From assembly GCF_000746845.1 (NCBI RefSeq), contig NZ_KN050846.1, positions 2,000,963 through 2,064,962 of the forward strand: a DNA stretch of 64,000 nt, in the 5' to 3' direction. This document shows, piece after piece, positions 17,738 through 24,843 of this stretch. The translations under genes and the position numbers were made by a program. This DNA is from Altibacter lentus (GTDB lineage: Bacteria > Bacteroidota > Bacteroidia > Flavobacteriales > Flavobacteriaceae). How positions within the stretch are numbered: the stretch's first letter is position 1; every line of letters starts with the position of its first letter. The notes beneath the pieces were generated by a model, which saw only the letters and a program-made list of their open reading frames with translations, was not told the origin of the DNA and did not search any database.

Positions 17738-19048
17738 CTACTTCAGCAAGGTATTAAATTGTTTCAGCTTACCCCGGCTGCTTCGGTCGAGCACCGGAAC
17801 ACGCTCGAACTCCAAGGTGAGCTGGGGTGCTACGTATTGGTGCAACGCGTTCTTAATCGTATCGATCTCCTCATCCTTCAAAAGTCTTTCAGAAACATAT
17901 ATTATTTTAAAGGTGGAAGGCCTGGTCTGTTCCACGACAAACTCTTTTACATTGCCATCGTCTTCTATCACACTCTTAGTGACATAGTAAAAGGTAAGTC
18001 CGGGGATGGTCTTTCCGTCAGGCAACATCGCAACATCATTCGTTCGGCCAATGAGTTGCTGCAATACAGGGGTTTTAAGCGTGCTCTCCGCAGCTAATAT
18101 ACCTGTGTCTCCTATATCGTAGCGAATCATGGGGTGCGCACGATTATACAAAGAGGTGATCACGATGCGTCCAGCTGTACCGTTAGGCACGGGTTGGTCG
18201 TTCGAGTCTACGATCTCCACGAAGAGCGAAGCACTGTTCACTAAAAACCGGTTATCTATACCGGTAAATGCGATGAGGTCCAATTCGCTGGCACCATATT
18301 CATTGATGACAGGCACGCCAAGGACACGTTGCAACAGTTCTTTGTCTTCATCGAACAACATTTCGCTGGTTACGATACAATGACACAGCGACGGACATAC
18401 ATCTTTAAGGTGAATTCCTTTTTTCTGAAGGAATTTTGCAAATAGCACCAAAGAGCTTGTGTAGCCATTGATATAATCGAATTGTTTTCTTCGGAAGGAT
18501 TCCAGAAAGCCCTCTAACTTAATGTCTGAAAGGTCAAAGATCGGAAAGCGATAGCGGCGGCTTAACCAATCTTTCAAACGCTCTTTGCGATATCCTTTGC
18601 GATCCAGCGGTATCCCGTAAAAACGGGCTTCCAACGATTGTGAATACACAATGCCGTGACCTTTATACCGGTCCATGATAATTGCCCAGGTTAGCGCGTG
18701 AGAAAACCGATCTTTGGCAAAAATAAAGGGATGTCCGCTCGATCCTGAAGTTTTATTGACATAAACGTTCTGTGGTGTAAAACCATGTGATAAGCGTTCG
18801 GTAAGGGGTCGTTGTAAGTCTTTTTTTGAAAGTATGGGAATACTGTTCCAATCGGTAAAAGGCCGGGATCCGGCAAACTCTTGATACCATGGATTTTCCC
18901 GTTGATGATATGCGACGATATCGTTTTTTAGGCGTGACAAATAAGTCGGATAATCGTCTGTGGAGATGTCTTGGATCTTCGCCAATCGCTTTTTAGCTTC
19001 CGCAATGGGAAAACCTTTTAACCGTAACGTAAGTTCGAAAAGATTCAA
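17738..19048 (-). CDS. PaaK/CapK-like adenylate-forming enzyme
   Basis: 436 residues in the phenylacetate-CoA ligase-like branch of the ANL superfamily. The phosphate-binding loop is KTSGSSGHPFIFAKD (about 100-114); VINEYGASELDLIAF and PMIRYDIGDTG are the adenylation-domain and hinge motifs; LIGRTNDVAMLPDGKTIPG begins the C-terminal domain. Start is TTG at 19048. CapK-type homologues occur in capsule loci and have been linked to acyl or amino-acid modification of polysaccharides; true phenylacetate catabolism is unlikely with no paa genes here. It is the first gene of the - strand operon with wecB and a GT4. Confidence 0.85.
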   Translation of the reverse strand: MNLFELTLRLKGFPIAEAKKRLAKIQDISTDDYPTYLSRLKNDIVAYHQRENPWYQEFAGSRPFTDWNSIPILSKKDLQRPLTERLSHGFTPQNVYVNKTSGSSGHPFIFAKDRFSHALTWAIIMDRYKGHGIVYSQSLEARFYGIPLDRKGYRKERLKDWLSRRYRFPIFDLSDIKLEGFLESFRRKQFDYINGYTSSLVLFAKFLQKKGIHLKDVCPSLCHCIVTSEMLFDEDKELLQRVLGVPVINEYGASELDLIAFTGIDNRFLVNSASLFVEIVDSNDQPVPNGTAGRIVITSLYNRAHPMIRYDIGDTGILAAESTLKTPVLQQLIGRTNDVAMLPDGKTIPGLTFYYVTKSVIEDDGNVKEFVVEQTRPSTFKIIYVSERLLKDEEIDTIKNALHQYVAPQLTLEFERVPVLDRSSRGKLKQFNTLLK

Positions 19049-19163
19049 CCGAAAAAAGTATTAATAGCTCAAGGTACTGAAACTCTATATCGAAAAAAAG
19101 ACATCCGGCTATTTTTCTAAAATTAGGATGACCGGATGCGTTTCGAAAAGGACAGTTCCATCA

Positions 19164-19193
19164 TTGTTAACGTATAAAAATCCCGTATTTTTG
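19164..19193 (+). promoter_or_regulatory. Bacteroidota-type promoter of purD
   Basis: TTG at 19164-19166, a 19-base spacer and TATTTTTG at 19186-19193 fit the known Bacteroidota consensus (-33 TTG, -7 TAnnTTTG) exactly. Transcription would begin near 19197-19200, leaving a leader of about 20 bases before the ATG at 19218. This also argues against a purD start at 19128. Confidence 0.75.
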
Positions 19194-19217
19194 AACCGAA
19201 TTAAACGGCTTGACAAC

Positions 19218-20492
19218 ATGAATATATTAGTACTTGGTTCTGGCGGAAGAGAACATACCTTTGCCTATATGCTCGCACAAAGTGATCGATGCGATACACT
19301 TTATGTCGCACCTGGAAATGCCGGAACGGCAAGAATAGCGACCAATGTGCCCATTTCTGTAACCGATTTCGAGGCTATTAAGGAATGTGTACTAAAGAAC
19401 GACATAGGCATGGTGGTGGTAGGTCCCGAAGATCCTTTGGTACAAGGAATAGCCGATTATTTTTCAGAAACAGAAGCCTTAAAAAACATACTGCTCATCG
19501 GTCCTTCAAAACGGGGAGCCTTGCTCGAAGGCAGTAAGGAACGGGCCAAAGAATTCATGTTGCAACATTCCATTCCCACAGCTGCCTATGCCAGCTTTAC
19601 AAAGGAATCATTGAATGCAGGTAAAGCATTTCTCGACACCTTAAAACCTCCCTACGTTCTAAAAGCAGATGGACTGGCTGCCGGAAAAGGTGTATTGATC
19701 CTACAAGACATCAATGACGCCAAACAGGAGCTGGAAAATATGCTGGCACATCAAAAATTTGGTGATGCAAGTAATACGGTGGTCATTGAAGAATTTCTGG
19801 ACGGGATAGAACTGTCAATTTTTGTACTCACCGATGGTGAGGATTACAAGATTCTTCCTACGGCCAAAGATTACAAGCGAATAGGAGAAGGAGATAAAGG
19901 TCTCAACACAGGAGGGATGGGAGCCATTTCGCCGGTGCCTTTTGCAGACACTACCTTAATGAACAAGATAGAGGAGCGCATAGTAAAACCTACCATAATG
20001 GGGTTGAAAAAAGAGAAAATCGATTACAAGGGTTTTGTTTTTATCGGACTTATAAAAGTGGGGGATGAGCCGTATGTGATCGAATACAATGTACGCATGG
20101 GAGACCCGGAAACCGAAGTCGTTTTGCCCAGAATAAAGACCGATCTCGTTGATCTGTTAGAAGCCGCTTACCGTAAGGAGTTGCACCGTATTGCACTTGA
20201 AGTCGATGCGAGGGCAGCGACCACAGTGATGGTTGTTTCGGGAGGATATCCGGAGGCATACGAGAAAGGGAAGGAGATCTCAGGTATTTCCTCTGTTGAA
20301 GATTCAATCGTCTTTCATGCGGGGACGGCTGTAAAAGACGGAGCGGTGGTAACGAACGGGGGCAGGGTTCTCGCAGTAACCTCTTTGGATAGTGATTTCA
20401 GAAAAGCGCTAAAAAAATCCTACCAAAACATAGAAAAACTATCTTTTGACAGGATGTATTATAGAACCGATATCGGTTTTGATCTATCCTAG
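19218..20492 (+). CDS. purD: Phosphoribosylamine--glycine ligase (GAR synthetase)
   Basis: ATP-grasp enzyme of de novo purine synthesis that joins glycine to phosphoribosylamine. 424 residues starting at ATG 19218 (MNILVLGSGGREHTFAYML). An in-frame ATG at 19128 would add 30 residues spanning the promoter and is rejected. Motifs are VVVGPEDPLVQGIADYF (about 66-82), LKADGLAAGKGV (ATP-grasp loop, about 145-156), GGMGAISPVPF and YNVRMGDPETEV (metal-binding Glu/Asn). It is the only purine gene here. Its TAG overlaps by 9 bases the stop of the convergent small membrane-protein gene. Confidence 0.97.
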   Translation: MNILVLGSGGREHTFAYMLAQSDRCDTLYVAPGNAGTARIATNVPISVTDFEAIKECVLKNDIGMVVVGPEDPLVQGIADYFSETEALKNILLIGPSKRGALLEGSKERAKEFMLQHSIPTAAYASFTKESLNAGKAFLDTLKPPYVLKADGLAAGKGVLILQDINDAKQELENMLAHQKFGDASNTVVIEEFLDGIELSIFVLTDGEDYKILPTAKDYKRIGEGDKGLNTGGMGAISPVPFADTTLMNKIEERIVKPTIMGLKKEKIDYKGFVFIGLIKVGDEPYVIEYNVRMGDPETEVVLPRIKTDLVDLLEAAYRKELHRIALEVDARAATTVMVVSGGYPEAYEKGKEISGISSVEDSIVFHAGTAVKDGAVVTNGGRVLAVTSLDSDFRKALKKSYQNIEKLSFDRMYYRTDIGFDLS

Positions 20493-20717
20493 ATATGAAT
20501 GAGATGTCGAACTTTTATCTTCCTCACCATTGTCATTGAATTTCTTCAATTGACCCATCCAGTAGATAAAGGCAACAACGCCAATTAACATCAACAACCA
20601 ACTCACGATATTAGAAATCCACCAGCTATCAACACCTAAACGCAAGGCATCATAGGGTAAAAACAAAACATCTTCAGCAAATGATTGTATTCCTTCAAAA
20701 AACCCTTTCCAAGTCAT
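20484..20717 (-). CDS. Small conserved single-pass membrane protein (DUF6341-like)
   Basis: 77 residues from ATG 20717 (MTWKGFFEGIQSFAEDVLF). One hydrophobic helix, SNIVSWLLMLIGVVAFIYW (about 36-54), is followed by a short acidic, serine-rich tail (NDNGEEDKSSTS). Small proteins of this shape are found beside purD in many Flavobacteriaceae; my recollection is that they are catalogued as DUF6341, which I could not verify. The function is unknown. It is divergent from the following membrane-protein gene with about 39 bases between starts, so the two probably share a regulatory region, and it converges on purD with overlapping stops. Confidence 0.75.
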   Translation of the reverse strand: MTWKGFFEGIQSFAEDVLFLPYDALRLGVDSWWISNIVSWLLMLIGVVAFIYWMGQLKKFNDNGEEDKSSTSHSYLG

Positions 20718-20756
20718 ATCTTTATATTTATAACGCAAAAGTATAAATTACCCTTC

Positions 20757-21683
20757 ATGCTTACAAGCTTTTTTGGCAAATCTAATCCCGTGAATTATTT
20801 ATTGCTTGGGATCTTTATATTCTTAGGATGCTTAGTGACCCTGCTTCATGGGCTTCCTGAGGTTTTTAGCTGGTCCTTTGCCCTTCGTTCGATAGTGGTG
20901 ATTGTACTTTGCATTTTTTCAATGTTACTTGTAGATTTTATCATTCGTAAAAACGGTCTCACACGCTCCAACACGTACGGGATCTTGTTCTTTAGTTGCT
21001 TTTTAGTAATGTTTCCTGCGGTTTTTTCTGAAGTAGATATACTTCTTGCCAATGTTTTTTTGTTACTCGCCACGCGAAGGATTCTAAGCTTAAAATCTGA
21101 AAAGAACACCGAAAAGAAAGTGCTGGATGCGACCCTTTGGATCACAATAGGTGCCTTTTTCTATTTTTATGCCATTCTTTTCTTTGCCGTACTGATAATT
21201 GCCATCCTTCGGAAAAAGCACACTACCTATAAACACACGCTTATTCCGCTGGTCGGGTTCTTTGGAGTCTTTATAGTAGTTACTGCCTATAAATATTTGT
21301 GGGATGATTCTTTTGACTGGTATTTCTCATGGCGCAAGAGTATAAGCTTCGATTTTTCTATTTATAATTCAGCCTCGATTTTAATTCCTACCACGGTGCT
21401 GCTTACGCTTATGGTTTGGACAGGGGTGTATCGCGTGATCTCTTTTTCTTCGGTATCAAAAAAAGAGCGGCCCAACTATTTGCTCATGGTCTTTATGGCA
21501 GGAGTCGCAATTGTCATGGCCCTTGCCAGCCCCGTAAAGACGGGAGCCGAAGTTCTTTTTCTATTGGCACCGGCTGCCATAATTATTACCAACTACATAG
21601 AACACCTAAAGGAGTTTTGGTTTAAAGAATTGCTTGTGGCCTTAACGGTTCTGCTTCCTGTTGTACTATTCTTCTTCTTATAA
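20757..21683 (+). CDS. Polytopic membrane protein, conserved in Flavobacteriaceae (DUF6427-like)
   Basis: 308 residues with about 8-9 hydrophobic spans. Start is ATG 20757 (MLTSFFGKSNPVNYLLLGIF); an upstream in-frame start at 20685 would overlap the divergent gene and add an unlikely tail. The beginning TSFFGKSNPVNY is characteristic of a flavobacterial membrane protein family that I recall as DUF6427, unverified. Such proteins are linked to purD and the small membrane protein on the other strand. No enzymatic motif is visible. The overall topology is somewhat like dolichyl-mannosyltransferase-type or polymerase-like proteins, but this is not enough for a functional call. Confidence 0.75.
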   Translation: MLTSFFGKSNPVNYLLLGIFIFLGCLVTLLHGLPEVFSWSFALRSIVVIVLCIFSMLLVDFIIRKNGLTRSNTYGILFFSCFLVMFPAVFSEVDILLANVFLLLATRRILSLKSEKNTEKKVLDATLWITIGAFFYFYAILFFAVLIIAILRKKHTTYKHTLIPLVGFFGVFIVVTAYKYLWDDSFDWYFSWRKSISFDFSIYNSASILIPTTVLLTLMVWTGVYRVISFSSVSKKERPNYLLMVFMAGVAIVMALASPVKTGAEVLFLLAPAAIIITNYIEHLKEFWFKELLVALTVLLPVVLFFFL

Positions 21684-21724
21684 GCAATTAGCACTCCCTA
21701 TTCCCGTACTTTCACAAAATATGA

Positions 21725-21732
21725 TACCTTTG
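21725..21732 (+). promoter_or_regulatory. Probable -7 promoter element for the DUF4254/GT9 genes
   Basis: TACCTTTG matches TAnnTTTG. A weak TTC stands 21 bases upstream in place of TTG (21701-21703). It lies about 100 bases before the DUF4254 gene, in the gap after the preceding membrane-protein gene. Confidence 0.45.
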
Positions 21733-21832
21733 TGGGCGGATCGGTATACACCTTCACAAGGGCCGTATTTAATTTGGTTTTCGAAGCCAATGGGTCCGTT
21801 TTTTAGTATTGAAAATATAGAACACTGTAGTT

Positions 21833-22441
21833 ATGTTTAGCGAAAAAGCCAATAAAATCTTTTCTGAAGTGATCACAACCTATCATGTTGTGAATACCGT
21901 AGAACAACCATTTTCCAACCCGTATAACGAGAAGAGCCATCTTTTGGAGCATTTGTTATACCGAAAGTGTTGGATCGACACAGTTCAATGGCATTATGAG
22001 GATATTATTCGGGATCCCAACATCGATCCCGTAGCCGCCTTGAAATTGAAGCGATTGATCGATGCCTCTAATCAGGACCGTACCGATATGGTCGAATATA
22101 TTGACAGTTATTTCTTGGAAAAGTACAAGGATGTTTCGGTACAGGAAAATGCACGCATCAATACCGAAAGTCCGGCATGGGGTGTCGACAGGCTGTCCAT
22201 TTTGGCATTAAAGATCTATCACATGAACGAAGAAGCAACCAGAAACTCTGCTTCCGAAGCACATAGAAAAGCGTGTCAAACAAAACTGAACGTCCTCTTG
22301 GAACAACGCGTGGACTTAAGTACTGCCATCGACCAGTTATTGGACGATATTGCACACGGAAGAAAATATATGAAGGTGTACAAACAAATGAAAATGTACA
22401 ACGACGACGAGCTTAATCCTGTATTACGGGGAGAAAAATAA
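21833..22441 (+). CDS. DUF4254 domain protein
   Basis: 202 residues, soluble and alpha-helical in appearance, matching what I know of the DUF4254 family: NPYNEKSHLLEHLLYRKCWID near the start, EDIIRDPNIDP, and VDRLSILALKIYHMNEEATR in the middle. The family has no assigned biochemical role but is commonly paired with glycosyltransferase family 9 genes in Bacteroidota, as here (GT9 start 27 bases downstream). The linkage suggests a role in lipopolysaccharide core or related glycan synthesis; that is inference. It has no signal peptide. Confidence 0.85.
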   Translation: MFSEKANKIFSEVITTYHVVNTVEQPFSNPYNEKSHLLEHLLYRKCWIDTVQWHYEDIIRDPNIDPVAALKLKRLIDASNQDRTDMVEYIDSYFLEKYKDVSVQENARINTESPAWGVDRLSILALKIYHMNEEATRNSASEAHRKACQTKLNVLLEQRVDLSTAIDQLLDDIAHGRKYMKVYKQMKMYNDDELNPVLRGEK

Positions 22442-22468
22442 ATCCTTTTTTTGCTGCTGAAAACAACC

Positions 22469-23500
22469 ATGTCTAAACCCAAGCACATACTGGTCATCCG
22501 CCTTTCTGCCATGGGGGATGTGGCCATGACCGTTCCTGTACTTCGCACCTTTGCACAGACCTATCCCAATGTATCGCTCACCGTACTTACTCGTCCTTTC
22601 TACCAACCTTTTTTTGATGATATCCCGAATGTGGAGGTTTTAGAGGCAGATGTCTACGGAAAACACAAAGGTTTGGGGCTCTTTCATCTGGCCCGCGATG
22701 CGAAAAGTAACGGCATTGACGCAGTAGCCGATCTGCACAATGTGATACGTTCAAAATTTATCACTAAATACCTGTGGGCCATGGGAGTTAGAACGGCTAC
22801 TTTAAATAAAGGTCGTGCCCAAAAGAAGAAATTGATCAAAGCAAAGGGAGCAGCCCTTACCCCACTAAAAAGCACGCATCAACGGTATGCCGATGTTTTT
22901 GCGCAACTTGGATATCCTTTGGATCTCCAAACACAGGTCTTCCCGGAGCGTAAACCGCTTACCTCCCGATTACACGACATTATGGGAAATCACACTCAAA
23001 AAGCGATAGGGATTGCACCTTTTGCAGCCTATAAAAGCAAAGTGTACCCCTTCGAGCTTATGAAGGATGTTGTAAAGAAGCTGGATGCAAGTGAAAAGTA
23101 TCGCATCTTTTTGTTTGGTGGCGGTAAAGAAGAGATCGCAGACCTTAACACTTTGGCGTTATTATTTCCCAGTGTCACGAATGTGGCAGGTAAATTGACC
23201 ATTGAAGAGGAGCTTGCACTCATTTCTAATCTGGACCTTATGCTTTCCATGGACAGCAGCAATGGGCATCTGGCGGCCATGTTCGGGATTCCGGTGATAA
23301 CCTTATGGGGCGTGACCCATCCGTATGCCGGCTTCGTTCCTTTTCGGCAGCCGGAAACCAATCAGTTGTTGGCAGACCGCTCCAAATATCCAAAGATCCC
23401 TACATCGGTTTACGGGAACAAATATCCTTCGGCGTATGAAAATGCTATGGAAACAATTGCTCCGGATCGGATTGTCACAAAAATCAAAGAGTTGCTATAA
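22469..23500 (+). CDS. Glycosyltransferase family 9 (heptosyltransferase-like)
   Basis: 343 residues from ATG 22469 (MSKPKHILVIRLSAMGDVAM). The first motif, RLSAMGDVAMTVPVLRTF, is the GT9 signature shared with lipopolysaccharide heptosyltransferases WaaC/WaaF. AIGIAPFAAYKSKVYP, FLFGGGKEEI and LSMDSSNGHLAAMFGIPVITLWG (nucleotide-sugar domain, encoded about 23235-23310) complete the family pattern. It probably adds a sugar to lipid A core oligosaccharide at the cytoplasmic face of the inner membrane. The sugar is not determined. It follows the DUF4254 gene in an apparent two-gene unit. Confidence 0.92.
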   Translation: MSKPKHILVIRLSAMGDVAMTVPVLRTFAQTYPNVSLTVLTRPFYQPFFDDIPNVEVLEADVYGKHKGLGLFHLARDAKSNGIDAVADLHNVIRSKFITKYLWAMGVRTATLNKGRAQKKKLIKAKGAALTPLKSTHQRYADVFAQLGYPLDLQTQVFPERKPLTSRLHDIMGNHTQKAIGIAPFAAYKSKVYPFELMKDVVKKLDASEKYRIFLFGGGKEEIADLNTLALLFPSVTNVAGKLTIEEELALISNLDLMLSMDSSNGHLAAMFGIPVITLWGVTHPYAGFVPFRQPETNQLLADRSKYPKIPTSVYGNKYPSAYENAMETIAPDRIVTKIKELL

Positions 23501-23549
23501 TCCATAAACTTACTTCAGAAAAGACGCGGCTCTAATTCCTCAGTGCTCC

Positions 23550-24599
23550 TTACACATCATCATAATCCACCACCAGCGTGGGGGTTGATGGATGTGCCTG
23601 ACAGGTTAAGATCAAACCTTCTGCGATCTCACTGTCTGTTAAAATTTGGTTTTTCCGCATTTCGGCCTTGCCTTCAACGATACGAGCGATACATGTGCTG
23701 CAGATCCCTCCCTGGCAACTGTACGGGGCATCGATCTTTTGATCCAGGACAGCTTCCAACACCGACTTCTTTTGAGGCATTACAAAGGTTTGTGTTTCAT
23801 CGTCTACTGTAACAGTCAAGGTAGTATTGCCATCATGACTTTCAAGAAGCAGTCCCTTTTCAGCAGTGGAGAACAGTTCCGTGCGTATTTGTTTTTCGTT
23901 CACCCCATGCTCCTTTAACACCGCCGAAACAGCATCGATCATAGGTTCGGGACCACAAAGGTAAAAGGTTTCAAAATTTCGGTCTTTAAACTTGTTCTTC
24001 AGGACAAAATTTACCGTAGACCGTTCGATCCTTCCAAACATGGCATTCTCTTCCTGCTTTCGGCTGTAGAGGAACTGTAAATAGAATCGATCGGGATATT
24101 GTTTTTGAAGTGATAAAAGCTCACTGTGGAACATCGTCTCTCGTAAGGTTTGGTTTCCGTAGACAAGAACAAAGGTGCTGTTGGGTTCTTCTATAAGTGC
24201 AGTACGAATTATGGAAAGCACCGGCGTAATCCCACTTCCAGCCACAAAAGCGGCATAATGATGTTGGGACTGAGGATGAGGATTAAGAACGAACTTCCCT
24301 TCTGGGGGCATTACCTCCAGCATATCACCTTCTTTTAACCGGGTATTCGCATACACCGAAAAGGCTCCATTTTCCACTCTTTTTATCCCTACAGTTATTG
24401 TATCGCCACCCGGAGCATTACAAATAGAATATGCTCTTCGCATCTCTTTTCCGTTCGCCATGTGTTTTATGGTAATATATTGTCCGGACTCAAACTGAAA
24501 CGTTTCTTTTAGTTCGGCAGGGATCTTAAAAGTAACGGACACAGAATTGGGGGTTTGTTGTTGTATTTCTGAAACACGTAACGCATAGAAGGCACTCAT
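23550..24599 (-). CDS. PaaE-like NAD(P)H:2Fe-2S oxidoreductase
   Basis: 349 residues from ATG 24599 (MSAFYALRVSEIQQQTPNSV); the extra 11 residues possible upstream are not needed. Three domains are visible: a FAD-binding barrel with RRAYSICNAPG (about 65-75), an NAD(P) domain beginning AAFVAGSGITPVLSIIR (about 113-129), and a C-terminal plant-type ferredoxin with PYSCQGGICSTC and a fourth Cys in LTCQAHPS. This is the order of the phenylacetyl-CoA epoxidase reductase PaaE and related reductases. No paaABCD genes are nearby, so its electron acceptor is unknown. A TAnnTTTG box lies 14 bases before the start. Confidence 0.93.
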   Translation of the reverse strand: MSAFYALRVSEIQQQTPNSVSVTFKIPAELKETFQFESGQYITIKHMANGKEMRRAYSICNAPGGDTITVGIKRVENGAFSVYANTRLKEGDMLEVMPPEGKFVLNPHPQSQHHYAAFVAGSGITPVLSIIRTALIEEPNSTFVLVYGNQTLRETMFHSELLSLQKQYPDRFYLQFLYSRKQEENAMFGRIERSTVNFVLKNKFKDRNFETFYLCGPEPMIDAVSAVLKEHGVNEKQIRTELFSTAEKGLLLESHDGNTTLTVTVDDETQTFVMPQKKSVLEAVLDQKIDAPYSCQGGICSTCIARIVEGKAEMRKNQILTDSEIAEGLILTCQAHPSTPTLVVDYDDV

Positions 24600-24613
24600 A
24601 GTAAAATTTTTGG

Positions 24614-24621
24614 CAAAAGTA
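24614..24621 (-). promoter_or_regulatory. -7 promoter element of the PaaE-like gene
   Basis: On the - strand this reads TACTTTTG, matching TAnnTTTG, 14 bases before the ATG at 24599. No good TTG is seen at the right distance upstream. It supports the 24599 start, because the longer frame would begin upstream of the promoter. Confidence 0.55.
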
Positions 24622-24843
24622 CTAAAACTCACTATTAGGTAATAGGTTTAGCGTGATAAAATAGGTACAGGCGAGGTGCTTCCAAAAAATAGTCCTTTTC
24701 ATTCCGAAGCACTGATTCTTATTGATTTTTTAACCGAATCTCCATGAGATATTAAAAAGAAACGTATTTTTACGCTTCCGCTGCGTTTTTACATACTAAA
24801 ACCGAAGCTTTTAAGTTACAGTATCATATAAACTGAAAGTATT

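Noticed and set aside
19128-19217. Longer purD start at ATG 19128
   Set aside because: It would begin upstream of a consensus promoter and add 30 residues not matching the PurD N-terminus.
24676-24712. Inverted GTGCTTC/GAAGCAC pair upstream of sprE
   Set aside because: Only 7 bp with a 23-base spacer and no related features; a chance occurrence is likely in 240 bases.
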